Below are positions 34,283-41,361 of a stretch of 64,000 nucleotides of DNA, one piece after another (position 1 is the stretch's first letter; every line of letters starts with the position of its first letter). Source of the DNA: Emticicia fluvialis (lineage in GTDB: Bacteria > Bacteroidota > Bacteroidia > Cytophagales > Spirosomataceae); assembly GCF_024793945.1 (NCBI RefSeq), contig NZ_JANUSD010000013.1, positions 62,001 to 126,000 on the forward strand, in the 5' to 3' direction. The position numbers were made by a program, and so were the translations under genes. Below the pieces are notes generated by a model. It saw only the letters and a program-made list of their open reading frames with translations. It had not been told where the DNA came from and did no database searches.

Positions 34283-35635
34283 ATGAAAAAAATCTACCTG
34301 TTTGTGTTTTTTTATATAACTGTCAACCATGTTTTTTCACAGAATGCAATTCCGCTCATTCTTTCTGAGCGAGAGCGGGCAGTGGTGATAGATGAAATTC
34401 TGGAAGACAGAATGAACAATCTGTTGCCACAACTGATGCGCAAAGAAGGCATTGATATGTGGGTGCTGATAGCAAGAGAATATAACGAAGACCCCGTTAT
34501 GAAAACCATGCTCCCTTCTGTTTGGCTTTCGGCACGCCGACGGACAATTATGGTGTTTTTTGACAAAGGGCCAAAAGAAGGTGTAGAAAGACTGGCCATT
34601 GCACGCTACGACGTAGGTAATTTGCTGAAAGGTGAATGGGACCTGAACACAAACCCCGACCAGTGGGATGCCCTTATAAAGGTAATTAAAGAAAAGAACC
34701 CTAAGAAAATAGGTCTTAATTTTTCGACCCACTATGCCCATGCCGACGGGCTGACCTACACTGAACACAAGGAGTTTTTAGATAAACTGCCAACAGATTT
34801 ACAGGGAAGAATAGTGTCGGCAGCCAACCTTGCTGTTAACTGGCTGGAAACCCGCACCACCCGCGAAATGATTATTTACCAGCAGATATGCCGTATTTCT
34901 CACGAAATTATTCAGGAGGCATTTTCAGATAAGGTTATTCAGCCCGGCATTACCACTACCGACGACGTGGTGTGGTGGCTGCGCCAGCGTGTAACTGATT
35001 TAGGCCTGGAAACCTGGTTTCACCCAACGGTGGATATTCAAAGATTTGACCCTGAAAACTTTGACCACCTGCGGACATTTTCAAAGCGGCCGCAAAAGCA
35101 GGTAATTATGCCCGGCGATTTGTTGCATTGCGATTTCGGCATTACCTATCTGCGCCTTAATACCGACCAGCAGCAGCATGCCTATGTGCTTAAACCCGGC
35201 GAGGCAGATGTACCCGGGTATCTGAAAGCTGCTTTCAGACAAGGCAACCGTTTACAGGATAACCTCACTGATAATTTCAAGGCAGGTTTAACCGGAAACG
35301 AGATTCTGGCAAAGGCGCTTGCTCAGTCTAAGAAAGAGGGTTTAAGAGGCACAATTTATACGCATCCCATCGGGAATCACGGCCATGCAGCGGGGCCAAC
35401 CATAGGTATGTGGGACAACCAGGGCAAAACCATTGGCAGCGGAGACTACCCACTCAATTTCAATACAGCTTATTCAATTGAACTGAATGTGTCTGTAGAT
35501 TTACCTGAATGGAAGAAGCCCATCAGAATAATGCTGGAAGAAGACGGATTCTTTGACGAGAAGGGTTTTCGCTACATTGATGGCAGGCAGACAGAGATTA
35601 TTCCGATTCCTAAACCGCTGAGCGGTGTGAAGTAA
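34283..35635 (+). CDS. Exported M24-family metallopeptidase (Xaa-Pro aminopeptidase-like)
   Basis: A 450-residue protein from the ATG at 34283; the longer frame upstream crosses the promoter. Residues 1-20 form a signal peptide (VNHVFSQN). The N-terminal half is a creatinase-N-like domain; the C-terminal pita-bread fold has metal-binding residues in MPGDLLHCDFGITYLRL (Asp), HPIGNHGHAAGPTIG (His) and TAYSIELNVSVDL (Glu), and in the final ...LEEDGFF. It would cleave N-terminal residues before proline from peptides in the periplasm. Not all five metal ligands can be assigned by eye, so activity is likely but not certain. Confidence 0.85.
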   Translation: MKKIYLFVFFYITVNHVFSQNAIPLILSERERAVVIDEILEDRMNNLLPQLMRKEGIDMWVLIAREYNEDPVMKTMLPSVWLSARRRTIMVFFDKGPKEGVERLAIARYDVGNLLKGEWDLNTNPDQWDALIKVIKEKNPKKIGLNFSTHYAHADGLTYTEHKEFLDKLPTDLQGRIVSAANLAVNWLETRTTREMIIYQQICRISHEIIQEAFSDKVIQPGITTTDDVVWWLRQRVTDLGLETWFHPTVDIQRFDPENFDHLRTFSKRPQKQVIMPGDLLHCDFGITYLRLNTDQQQHAYVLKPGEADVPGYLKAAFRQGNRLQDNLTDNFKAGLTGNEILAKALAQSKKEGLRGTIYTHPIGNHGHAAGPTIGMWDNQGKTIGSGDYPLNFNTAYSIELNVSVDLPEWKKPIRIMLEEDGFFDEKGFRYIDGRQTEIIPIPKPLSGVK

Positions 35636-35643
35636 TGAAAAAG

Positions 35644-35682
35644 AAATTGGTAAAGATAATTGCAATCTTTACCAATTTTATA
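35644..35682 (+). terminator. Terminator of the M24 peptidase gene
   Basis: AAATTGGTAAAGAT (35644-35657) pairs with ATCTTTACCAATTT (35665-35678). It ends in a short T run. Confidence 0.75.
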
Positions 35683-35993
35683 ATATGAATCCCAAAGCTA
35701 AGAAATGCTTGCAAGTACGGATTTAACGAAATTAATTGAACCTATCTTCCGCTTTATCTATTCGCACTTTTCTATGTAATGTTAGCCCATAATTCTTTTT
35801 TGGCCTTGAAATGCTCCTTAATTGTTTGTTAGAAAAACCTTAAAAAAAAATAAATGCCTGAAACACTAGTTTTAGCTTTGTATCTTTGAGTAAGTTATAG
35901 GCTTGAAAATAGATGCTGTCAGCCGCTGAAACCAGCTTTCGGCCAAAGCAATATGATTAAGATTAAGTACAATTATAAAGATTCAGAAAGGAA
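35683..35993. promoter_or_regulatory. Upstream region of the response regulator with a -7 box
   Basis: The stretch between the terminator and the response regulator holds one exact -7 box TATCTTTG at 35881-35888, which implies a leader of about 100 bases before the ATG at 35994. No spaced TTG is seen and no gene is present. A long leader could carry regulation, but I see no clear structure. Confidence 0.45.
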
Positions 35994-36686
35994 ATGTCGG
36001 TAAAGAAAATTCTGGTAATTGAAGATGATCAGCGAATTGCTCAATTACTTACACGCGGCCTGGCCAACAAGGGTTTTGAAATAGACGTGGCTCACAACGG
36101 TACACTTGGCTTAAAAAGAGCAGAGTCAATAGATTTTGACCTGATAATATTAGACATTAACCTGCCCGAAATGAATGGCTTTGATGTTTGCAAACACCTG
36201 AGAGTTGTTAAACCTACATTACCGATTCTGATGCTGACAGCCATGAGCGAGATTGAAGATAAAATAGAGGGTTTTGAAGCAGGGGCAGATGATTATATAG
36301 TTAAACCATTCGATTTCAGAGAATTGTATCACCGTGTAATGGTGGCTTTAAGACATAATAATTCTGAGCCTGAAAATGTGAGTAATATAATGCGAATTGC
36401 TGACCTGGAGATTTTTCTGGACAGTAAACTGGTGAAACGAGCAGGGCAGGAGATAAGACTGACCGCCCGCGAGTACGATTTCCTGCTGTTTCTGGTACGA
36501 AATCAGGGAAGAATTATTTCGAAGCCAGAAATTGCCACAAACGTATGGGATATTCACTTCGACACCGGCACCAATGTAATAGAGGTTTATATTAATATTC
36601 TGCGTCGTAAAATTGATAAGGGCTTTGAGCCTAAGTTGATTCATACCCGCCCGGGGCTGGGTTATATGATTAGAGAAAGTGCATGA
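35994..36686 (+). CDS. OmpR/PhoB-family response regulator
   Basis: A 230-residue two-component regulator. The receiver domain (about 4-118) has the acidic pair EDD (10-12), the phosphoacceptor Asp54 (LIILDINLP), Thr in MLTAMSE and Lys in YIVKPF. The C-terminal winged helix (about 135-228) includes LTAREYDFLLFLVRNQGRIISKPEI and VEVYINILRRKID, followed by LIHTRPGLGYMIRE, all typical of OmpR. It overlaps the kinase gene by four bases (ATGA), which shows an operon and coupled translation. Targets are not known; see the small protein gene downstream. Confidence 0.95.
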   Translation: MSVKKILVIEDDQRIAQLLTRGLANKGFEIDVAHNGTLGLKRAESIDFDLIILDINLPEMNGFDVCKHLRVVKPTLPILMLTAMSEIEDKIEGFEAGADDYIVKPFDFRELYHRVMVALRHNNSEPENVSNIMRIADLEIFLDSKLVKRAGQEIRLTAREYDFLLFLVRNQGRIISKPEIATNVWDIHFDTGTNVIEVYINILRRKIDKGFEPKLIHTRPGLGYMIRESA

Positions 36687-38056
36687 AAATTCAAACCAAA
36701 ATAGCAATCCAGTTTTCAATAATTGTTGCCAGTTTATTGTCTTTGTTTTCGTGGATTATCTACCAGCAATCGGCCTCTTACAGAGAAGAAGAGTTTCTGG
36801 AACGTCTGAAAAACAAGGCCCTGACAACCGCATCCTTTTTTATTAAAGTAGATGAAATTGACATGGCATTGCTCAGAATCATCGACAAAAACACCCTCAC
36901 CGCCCTTCACGACGAAAAAATCCTGATTTTTTCAGATAAAGACGAGTTGCTCTACAGTAACATTGACGACATTGTCATTGATTATGACGCCGCCCTGCTG
37001 GACCGCGTGCGTGAAGCAAAATTCTTAGAGCTTTCAAAAGGCGAAAACGAATCGCTGGGGCTGGTTTATAATCTGGGTAAGCAAAACTATGTGGTTCTGG
37101 CCTCGGCCTATGATAAATTCGGTAAAAGCAAACTCAAAAATCTGCGACATACACTGGTAGTGGGTTTATTGGTGGGTATATTAATTACTATTATACTGGG
37201 GGTTTTCTTTGCTGGCAATGCCCTAAAGCCTGTTAATGTGTTTATCAGTAAAATAAGCACAATTACGGCCAACAACCTAAGGCAGCGTATTGAAGGATAC
37301 GATACCAAAAATGAAATTGGTATGCTGGCTGCGGCCTTTAACAAGATGCTTTCGCGGCTGGAGCAGTCGTTCGAACTCCAGAAAAGCTTTGTTTCTCATG
37401 CCTCTCACGAACTACGCACACCATTGGCGGCGTTGAAGTCGGAGGTAGAAATTAGTCTGGAAGAAAACCTGACTATCGACCAGCACAAAGGCATTCTAAA
37501 GAATATCCGGCACGATATCAACAGGTTGATAAATTTGTCGAACGGGTTGCTGCAAATTGTACGTCCGTTTAAATCGCCTCTCATTAATTTTGGCGAAGTA
37601 CGGATTGACGACATTATTTTTCAGGCGCAAGACGAGCTGGGGCTAGGTAAGCCGGAGTATAGAATTACCGTGAAATACGCCCAGGAACCCGAAAACGAAT
37701 ATTCAATTATTGTATTTGGCAATGAGGCGTTGTTGAAAACCACTTTTATTAATCTGATAGATAATGCCTGCAAGTATTCGCCTTTGCAGCAGGCAGAGGT
37801 AATTATAGATTTTACAAAAAACCACACCCTGATAAGTATAAAAGACGAAGGCATTGGTATACCAAAAGAAGACCTCGACTCAATTTTTGAACCTTTCTAC
37901 CGCTCAAAGAATGCACTCAATATATCCGGTTTTGGTATCGGGTTATCTGTTTGTAATAAAATAGTAGAGCTGCACAAAGGTAAAATAAGTATTCAGAGCG
38001 AGCTCAATTCGGGCACCAAAGTGACGGTTCAGTTACCCAATGCAGATACCCACTGA
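36683..38056 (+). CDS. Sensor histidine kinase, partner of the OmpR-type regulator
   Basis: A 457-residue kinase with two transmembrane helices (about 8-27 and 155-178), an extracytoplasmic loop, a HAMP domain (about 180-232), HisKA with SHASHELRTPLAALKSEV (His about 240) and HATPase_c (N box NLIDNACKYS, G1 DEGIGIP, F box and G2 GFGIGLSVC). The domain set and the four-base overlap with the regulator match CusS-like or QseC-like kinases of copper and envelope responses; the ligand is not readable. No metal-binding motif is visible in the sensor loop. Confidence 0.93.
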   Translation: MKIQTKIAIQFSIIVASLLSLFSWIIYQQSASYREEEFLERLKNKALTTASFFIKVDEIDMALLRIIDKNTLTALHDEKILIFSDKDELLYSNIDDIVIDYDAALLDRVREAKFLELSKGENESLGLVYNLGKQNYVVLASAYDKFGKSKLKNLRHTLVVGLLVGILITIILGVFFAGNALKPVNVFISKISTITANNLRQRIEGYDTKNEIGMLAAAFNKMLSRLEQSFELQKSFVSHASHELRTPLAALKSEVEISLEENLTIDQHKGILKNIRHDINRLINLSNGLLQIVRPFKSPLINFGEVRIDDIIFQAQDELGLGKPEYRITVKYAQEPENEYSIIVFGNEALLKTTFINLIDNACKYSPLQQAEVIIDFTKNHTLISIKDEGIGIPKEDLDSIFEPFYRSKNALNISGFGIGLSVCNKIVELHKGKISIQSELNSGTKVTVQLPNADTH

Positions 38057-38121
38057 ACAGTATTTTAATGTGGATACTTATAGTTTAATCGGCATTTAAT
38101 ACCGGCTTATAATGATTTTAA

Positions 38122-38129
38122 TACTTTTG
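38122..38129 (+). promoter_or_regulatory. -7 promoter box of the small lysine-rich protein gene
   Basis: TACTTTTG, exact match. Transcription would start about four to six bases further on, at the base of the 52-base hairpin. Confidence 0.55.
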
Positions 38130-38131
38130 GC

Positions 38132-38183
38132 TGAGATTTGTCACAGAAAGTTCGCCAGACAGGCGGGCAACTTACAAATCTCA
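38132..38183 (+). other. Leader hairpin before the small lysine-rich protein gene
   Basis: TGAGATTTGT (38132-38141) pairs perfectly with ACAAATCTCA (38174-38183). Within the loop AAGTT and CGCC pair again with GGCG and AACTT, leaving a three-base bulge. The stem begins about where the transcript should begin and ends 14 bases before the start codon, so almost the whole leader is one structure. It is followed by the A-rich sequence that would be the ribosome-binding region. Confidence 0.65.
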
Positions 38184-38197
38184 AAACTATTAAAAAC

Positions 38198-38392
38198 ATG
38201 AAAAAGTCAATCTCATTAGCAGCTTTAGCAGTTGCTATCCTTTTCGCCCCTGTTACATTTGCTGCCAAAGGTGGCATTAAACAACAAGCTCCTAAAGAAA
38301 AACCGGCCAAAGTAGAGAAAAAAGAAGCCAAAGCTGAAAACAAACCTACCGAACCAGCCAAAAAACACCATAAAAAAGAAAAGAAAGATTGA
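38198..38392 (+). CDS. Small exported lysine-rich protein
   Basis: A 64-residue protein from the ATG at 38198; an upstream in-frame extension lies within the leader hairpin and is not used. Residues 1-23 form a signal peptide (AALAVAILFAPVTFAAKGG). The mature 41 residues are almost only Lys, Glu, Ala and Pro, with a final HHKKEKKD. It is likely disordered and highly charged; similar low-complexity Lys/Pro/Ala proteins occur in many Bacteroidota. A possible target of the adjacent two-component system, since it follows the kinase by 141 bases on the same strand (inference). Confidence 0.7.
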   Translation: MKKSISLAALAVAILFAPVTFAAKGGIKQQAPKEKPAKVEKKEAKAENKPTEPAKKHHKKEKKD

Positions 38393-38414
38393 TTTGAAGA
38401 AGAATGATACAAGG

Positions 38415-38445
38415 GGCTACCTGCAAGGGTAGCCTTTATATTTTT
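38415..38445 (+). terminator. Terminator of the small lysine-rich protein gene
   Basis: GGCTACC (38415-38421) pairs with GGTAGCC (38428-38434), followed by TTTATATTTTT. It overlaps the stop codon of the convergent mscS-like gene. Confidence 0.8.
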
Positions 38446-39245
38446 ATACCTTCGGCCGTAAAGCGTTTTTTGATGGCCAGCAGCAGGTCAGACCTCATGC
38501 CTGAGGCTTTGGCTGAAGACTTACACCATACGCTCAGGCGCAGGGTAATCCATGAGTCCATCAAGTCTACTACCTGCACCATAACAGGCTTTAATTCATC
38601 GGTCGAAACCCGGTTTCCTTCAGATGCTGAGGCATTATAAAAATCGGGGTGTGAAGAAGCAATCTCCTGAAGCAGCAGTATGGCTCTGTCTACATCATCA
38701 GTCATGATTTTCAGGTTGATAAGATTACACACCTTGTCATCTATAATTGTTGAATTTACCACGTAATCTCTGGTAATAACCGCGTTCGGAACAATAATAT
38801 GCCCGTTTTCAGGATTATTGATAACTGTAAACTGTAACGTGATGTCTTCCACAATGCCCTGATTACCGTTGGGGAGCTTGATAGAATCCCCAATCCGGAA
38901 GGGCTTTGATACAACAATAAAGATACCACTGACAATATTGCCAAAGGTTTGTTGCGTTGCCAGACCAATCACTACCGATAATATACCTGCACTGGCCCAA
39001 AGCGTGGTGGCCAGTTTCTCCAGACCAGGTATAAGATGAATAACGGCTATCAACGCCACGGCAAAAATGACAAAGCTGGACGCATTTTTCAGGAAACTGA
39101 AAGTAGTGGCATTGATACGCATATTGCCGGCACTGCGTAGGGCGTATCTGTTTAATGCCTTACGCGCTACCTGCGACACAATTAATGCCACAACCAGAAT
39201 AATAAGAATACTTACCGAATGGAAAAAATCAAGAAACGCACCTTT
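38436..39245 (-). CDS. Small-conductance mechanosensitive channel (MscS family)
   Basis: A 269-residue protein from the ATG at 39245. Three transmembrane segments precede the MscS beta domain: about 8-28, 45-72, and the pore helix 75-108 with ASAGILSVVIGLATQQTFGNIVSGIFIV, the Gly/Ala-rich TM3 of the family. The beta domain follows (FRIGDSIKLPNGNQGIVEDITLQFTVINNPENGHIIVPNAVIT). The channel releases solutes during osmotic downshock. A longer TTG-started frame begins in the -7 box and is rejected. Monocistronic. Confidence 0.93.
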   Translation of the reverse strand, partial: KGAFLDFFHSVSILIILVVALIVSQVARKALNRYALRSAGNMRINATTFSFLKNASSFVIFAVALIAVIHLIPGLEKLATTLWASAGILSVVIGLATQQTFGNIVSGIFIVVSKPFRIGDSIKLPNGNQGIVEDITLQFTVINNPENGHIIVPNAVITRDYVVNSTIIDDKVCNLINLKIMTDDVDRAILLLQEIASSHPDFYNASASEGNRVSTDELKPVMVQVVDLMDSWITLRLSVWCKSSAKASGMRSDLLLAIKKRFTAEGIKI

Positions 39246-39275
39246 CATACTATGGCAACAAAATGTTTTATGCCA

Positions 39276-39283
39276 CAAAGGTA
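39276..39283 (-). promoter_or_regulatory. -7 promoter box of the mscS-like gene
   Basis: TACCTTTG on the minus strand, 30 bases upstream of the ATG at 39245. The frame's apparent TTG start (39278) is inside this box. Confidence 0.6.
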
Positions 39284-39324
39284 ATCTACACCTCCTGTAA
39301 TTACCAAAATACCGGCTTCTGGTT

Positions 39325-39831
39325 TTATTGAATGGCAGATACTACCCTGATACTGACCACTTCTCTTACCCAACGGGCGTGTTTTTTGTCTTTAGGCACA
39401 ACGAATCGAAAGGGACCTTCGCCTTTGGGCAGTGCCTGCCCATCTACCTTATCGGCTATGATGATTAGCTGGTCTGTAAATTCGGGGTCCAGTTCAGGTA
39501 AAGCAAAAACTGCCTGGTATCCGTCAACCGCTTTGGCAATCAGATATTTGGTCAGGTTTTTGCCACGCAGCTGGCCACCAAGTGTGGCTCCGGCCTGCTT
39601 TAAGATTTCTGATACGGCAACACCACTGAACAAATGTTCTTTACCGTCTTTGTCTCTGCCTTTAACCTCGGTGCGTGGCAGTTTCGCAAAATCAGTTTCA
39701 GTAATGGTAAGTGGTTTTTCAACCTCGCCTTCTACTTTCAGGGTGGTTGTCTGTGCATCAGCAAAGCCTGAAACAAGCATAAGCACCAGGATGCTGAGCG
39801 CTAATTGAATTCGGAAATATCTGGTCATCAT
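39325..39831 (-). CDS. Periplasmic SUOX-fold (oxidoreductase molybdopterin-binding) protein without cysteine
   Basis: A 168-residue exported protein (signal peptide 1-26, SGFADAQ). The mature part resembles the sulfite-oxidase-type molybdopterin-binding fold: LKVEGEVEKPLTITETDFAKLPRTEVKG, LFSGVAVSEILKQAGA, KYLIAKAVDGYQAVFALPELDPEF and GPFRFVVPKDKKHARWVREVVSIRVV. These match small PF00174-like proteins found in many bacteria. The protein has no cysteine at all, so it lacks the residue that ligates Mo in real sulfite oxidases and is unlikely to be catalytic in that way. Its promoter is overlapped by a ModE-like palindrome (39856-39879). Confidence 0.82.
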   Translation of the reverse strand: MMTRYFRIQLALSILVLMLVSGFADAQTTTLKVEGEVEKPLTITETDFAKLPRTEVKGRDKDGKEHLFSGVAVSEILKQAGATLGGQLRGKNLTKYLIAKAVDGYQAVFALPELDPEFTDQLIIIADKVDGQALPKGEGPFRFVVPKDKKHARWVREVVSIRVVSAIQ

Positions 39832-39855
39832 TCGTTTGGTAGTTTTATGTAGAAT

Positions 39856-39879
39856 CGCTATATTTTTTCAAATATAGCG
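39856..39879. promoter_or_regulatory. ModE-like operator over the SUOX-fold gene promoter
   Basis: CGCTATATTT (39856-39865) and AAATATAGCG (39870-39879) are perfect 10-bp inverted repeats with a four-base spacer. The arms match the known ModE recognition half-site, which in E. coli reads CGCTATAT or CGTTATAT. A ModE-like regulator gene starts 139 bases away. The right arm contains a -7 box for the SUOX-fold gene. Confidence 0.7.
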
Positions 39880-39889
39880 TTCAAATATA
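39869..39889 (-). promoter_or_regulatory. Tandem -7 boxes of the SUOX-fold gene
   Basis: Two exact TATATTTG boxes on the minus strand (39869-39876 and 39882-39889), 13 bases apart. The first is inside the operator arm; a bound regulator would hide it. Confidence 0.55.
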
Positions 39890-39978
39890 GAACATTTCCT
39901 GCAAACGCAATAAATGCAGAGGCTATAAATAATCGGGTAATTAGTAATGGGGTGGGTATTTCTTTCAAGGCTTTATAC

Positions 39979-39986
39979 TATTTTTG
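39979..39986 (+). promoter_or_regulatory. -7 promoter box of the ModE-like gene
   Basis: TATTTTTG, exact match, 31 bases before the ATG at 40018. Confidence 0.55.
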
Positions 39987-40017
39987 TAAAAAGAGCTTTA
40001 TTTTAAACGCAACAACT

Positions 40018-40383
40018 ATGCAGGAGTTACTCTCTGGCGAGAAAGACATAAAAGTGGCCGGTAGTATCTGGATTGAACGCGCTGATGGCTCAGAGCGGTA
40101 TCTGGGCAAGGGGCGTATTCAGCTAATGGAACTTATCATTGCGCATGGTTCAATCTCTAAAGCGGCACAGGCCATGCAGATGTCGTACAAAAGAGCCTGG
40201 GATCTGATTACTTCTATGAACACCCAGTCAGAAAAACCTTTAGTGGCTACACAAGTAGGCGGCAAACAGGGCGGCGGAGCCATAGTAACTGACGAGGGCC
40301 ACCGGGCAATAGAGGCCTATAAAGCATTGCAACAACGATTCGAGGCATTTATGAGACAGGAGACCCAAAAATTATCGGAGTAA
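40018..40383 (+). CDS. ModE-like transcriptional regulator, DNA-binding domain only
   Basis: A 121-residue LysR-type winged helix-turn-helix protein of the ModE N-terminal kind: LGKGRIQLMELIIAHGSISKAAQAMQMSYKRAWDLITSMN (about 29-68) is the ModE signature, followed by KPLVATQVGGKQGGGAIVTDEG, the typical wing. It ends after a dimerisation helix and lacks the molybdate-binding TOBE/Mop domains of E. coli ModE. Such short ModE-like proteins are common and can respond to another signal or need a partner. The palindrome upstream of the divergent SUOX-fold gene is its probable site. The TauE/SafE gene follows 59 bases downstream and may be co-transcribed. Confidence 0.85.
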   Translation: MQELLSGEKDIKVAGSIWIERADGSERYLGKGRIQLMELIIAHGSISKAAQAMQMSYKRAWDLITSMNTQSEKPLVATQVGGKQGGGAIVTDEGHRAIEAYKALQQRFEAFMRQETQKLSE

Positions 40384-40442
40384 ATGTTTTATTGCCTTCA
40401 GTAAAATACTGATATTGCGTTGTGTTTTAATAAATATAGCGA

Positions 40443-41198
40443 ATGGCTCAATCTATTCTCATGGACTCTTCCACCTATCTTCTGCTTTTTCTGATGGCCA
40501 TTGTGGCGTTTCTTTATTCTTCTGTTGGGCACGGAGGGGCAAGCGGATACCTGGCAGTAATGGCATTGGCAGGAGTAGCGCCATCGATGATGAAATCGTC
40601 TGCGCTAATCATGAACCTGGCCGTTTCATTGTTTTCTTTTATAGGGTTTTACAGAGCGGGTTATTTCAGAGTCAACCTGTTTCTGCCGTTTGCACTGGCA
40701 AGTATTCCAATGGCGTATCTGGGGGGTACCATGACACTGCCCGACAGCCTCTATAAAAAAATTCTGGCGGCCTGCATTCTTATATCTATTGCACGCTTGT
40801 TATACCAGTTCAGGTCTGAAGAGACCCCTAATCGCCCTGTGCCACTATGGGCAAGTCTGTTTTCGGGCGCCGGCATCGGTTTGTTGTCGGGTATGATAGG
40901 TATTGGCGGTGGTATTATCCTTAGCCCCTTGATGTTGCTGATGCGCTGGGCAAAACTTAAAGAAACTGCGGCGGTATCGGCGTTGTTTATCTTTGTCAAT
41001 TCACTTTCCGGTTTGTATGGCCAGTTATCAAAAGGGGACATTCATCTCACACCAGACCTGCAATGGGCAGTAGGCGCTACCATAGCAGGCGGGCTGCTGG
41101 GGTCTTATTTTGGTAGCCGGCGTTTCAATATTCCTACGCTCCGATACCTGCTTGCCACCGGGCTTGTCATAGCCACTATCAAGCTTTTCTTTACCTGA
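40443..41198 (+). CDS. TauE/SafE-family sulfite/organosulfonate exporter
   Basis: A 251-residue inner-membrane protein with about eight hydrophobic segments. Both repeats carry family motifs: SVGHGGASGYLAVMALAG (about 28-45) in half 1 and GMIGIGGGIILSPLMLLMRW (about 150-170) in half 2. The family exports sulfite and related anions. Its place next to a molybdenum-linked regulator and a SUOX-fold protein fits a sulfur-oxyanion role, but this is a neighbourhood inference. The start may be the ATG at 40443 or that at 40461. Confidence 0.88.
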   Translation: MAQSILMDSSTYLLLFLMAIVAFLYSSVGHGGASGYLAVMALAGVAPSMMKSSALIMNLAVSLFSFIGFYRAGYFRVNLFLPFALASIPMAYLGGTMTLPDSLYKKILAACILISIARLLYQFRSEETPNRPVPLWASLFSGAGIGLLSGMIGIGGGIILSPLMLLMRWAKLKETAAVSALFIFVNSLSGLYGQLSKGDIHLTPDLQWAVGATIAGGLLGSYFGSRRFNIPTLRYLLATGLVIATIKLFFT

Positions 41199-41361
41199 TT
41201 TCTTAACGGGTCAAATTCTCCTTTTTTAACACCGAAACACCAAAAGGTTTCCGGAAGCTGTTATATTTGTTGCACAATTGCTCTTTGCTTTTCCATAACT
41301 GCTGCTTTTCTACCCGGCAAAGTAAGATTGAATAATTTAACAACCCTGTACACTTCCTTTT

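Noticed and set aside
39332..39808. A 158-codon open frame on the plus strand opposite the SUOX-fold gene.
   Set aside because: It mirrors the opposite gene almost exactly and is Ser/Thr-rich low-quality sequence; the minus-strand gene has a signal peptide and a family match.
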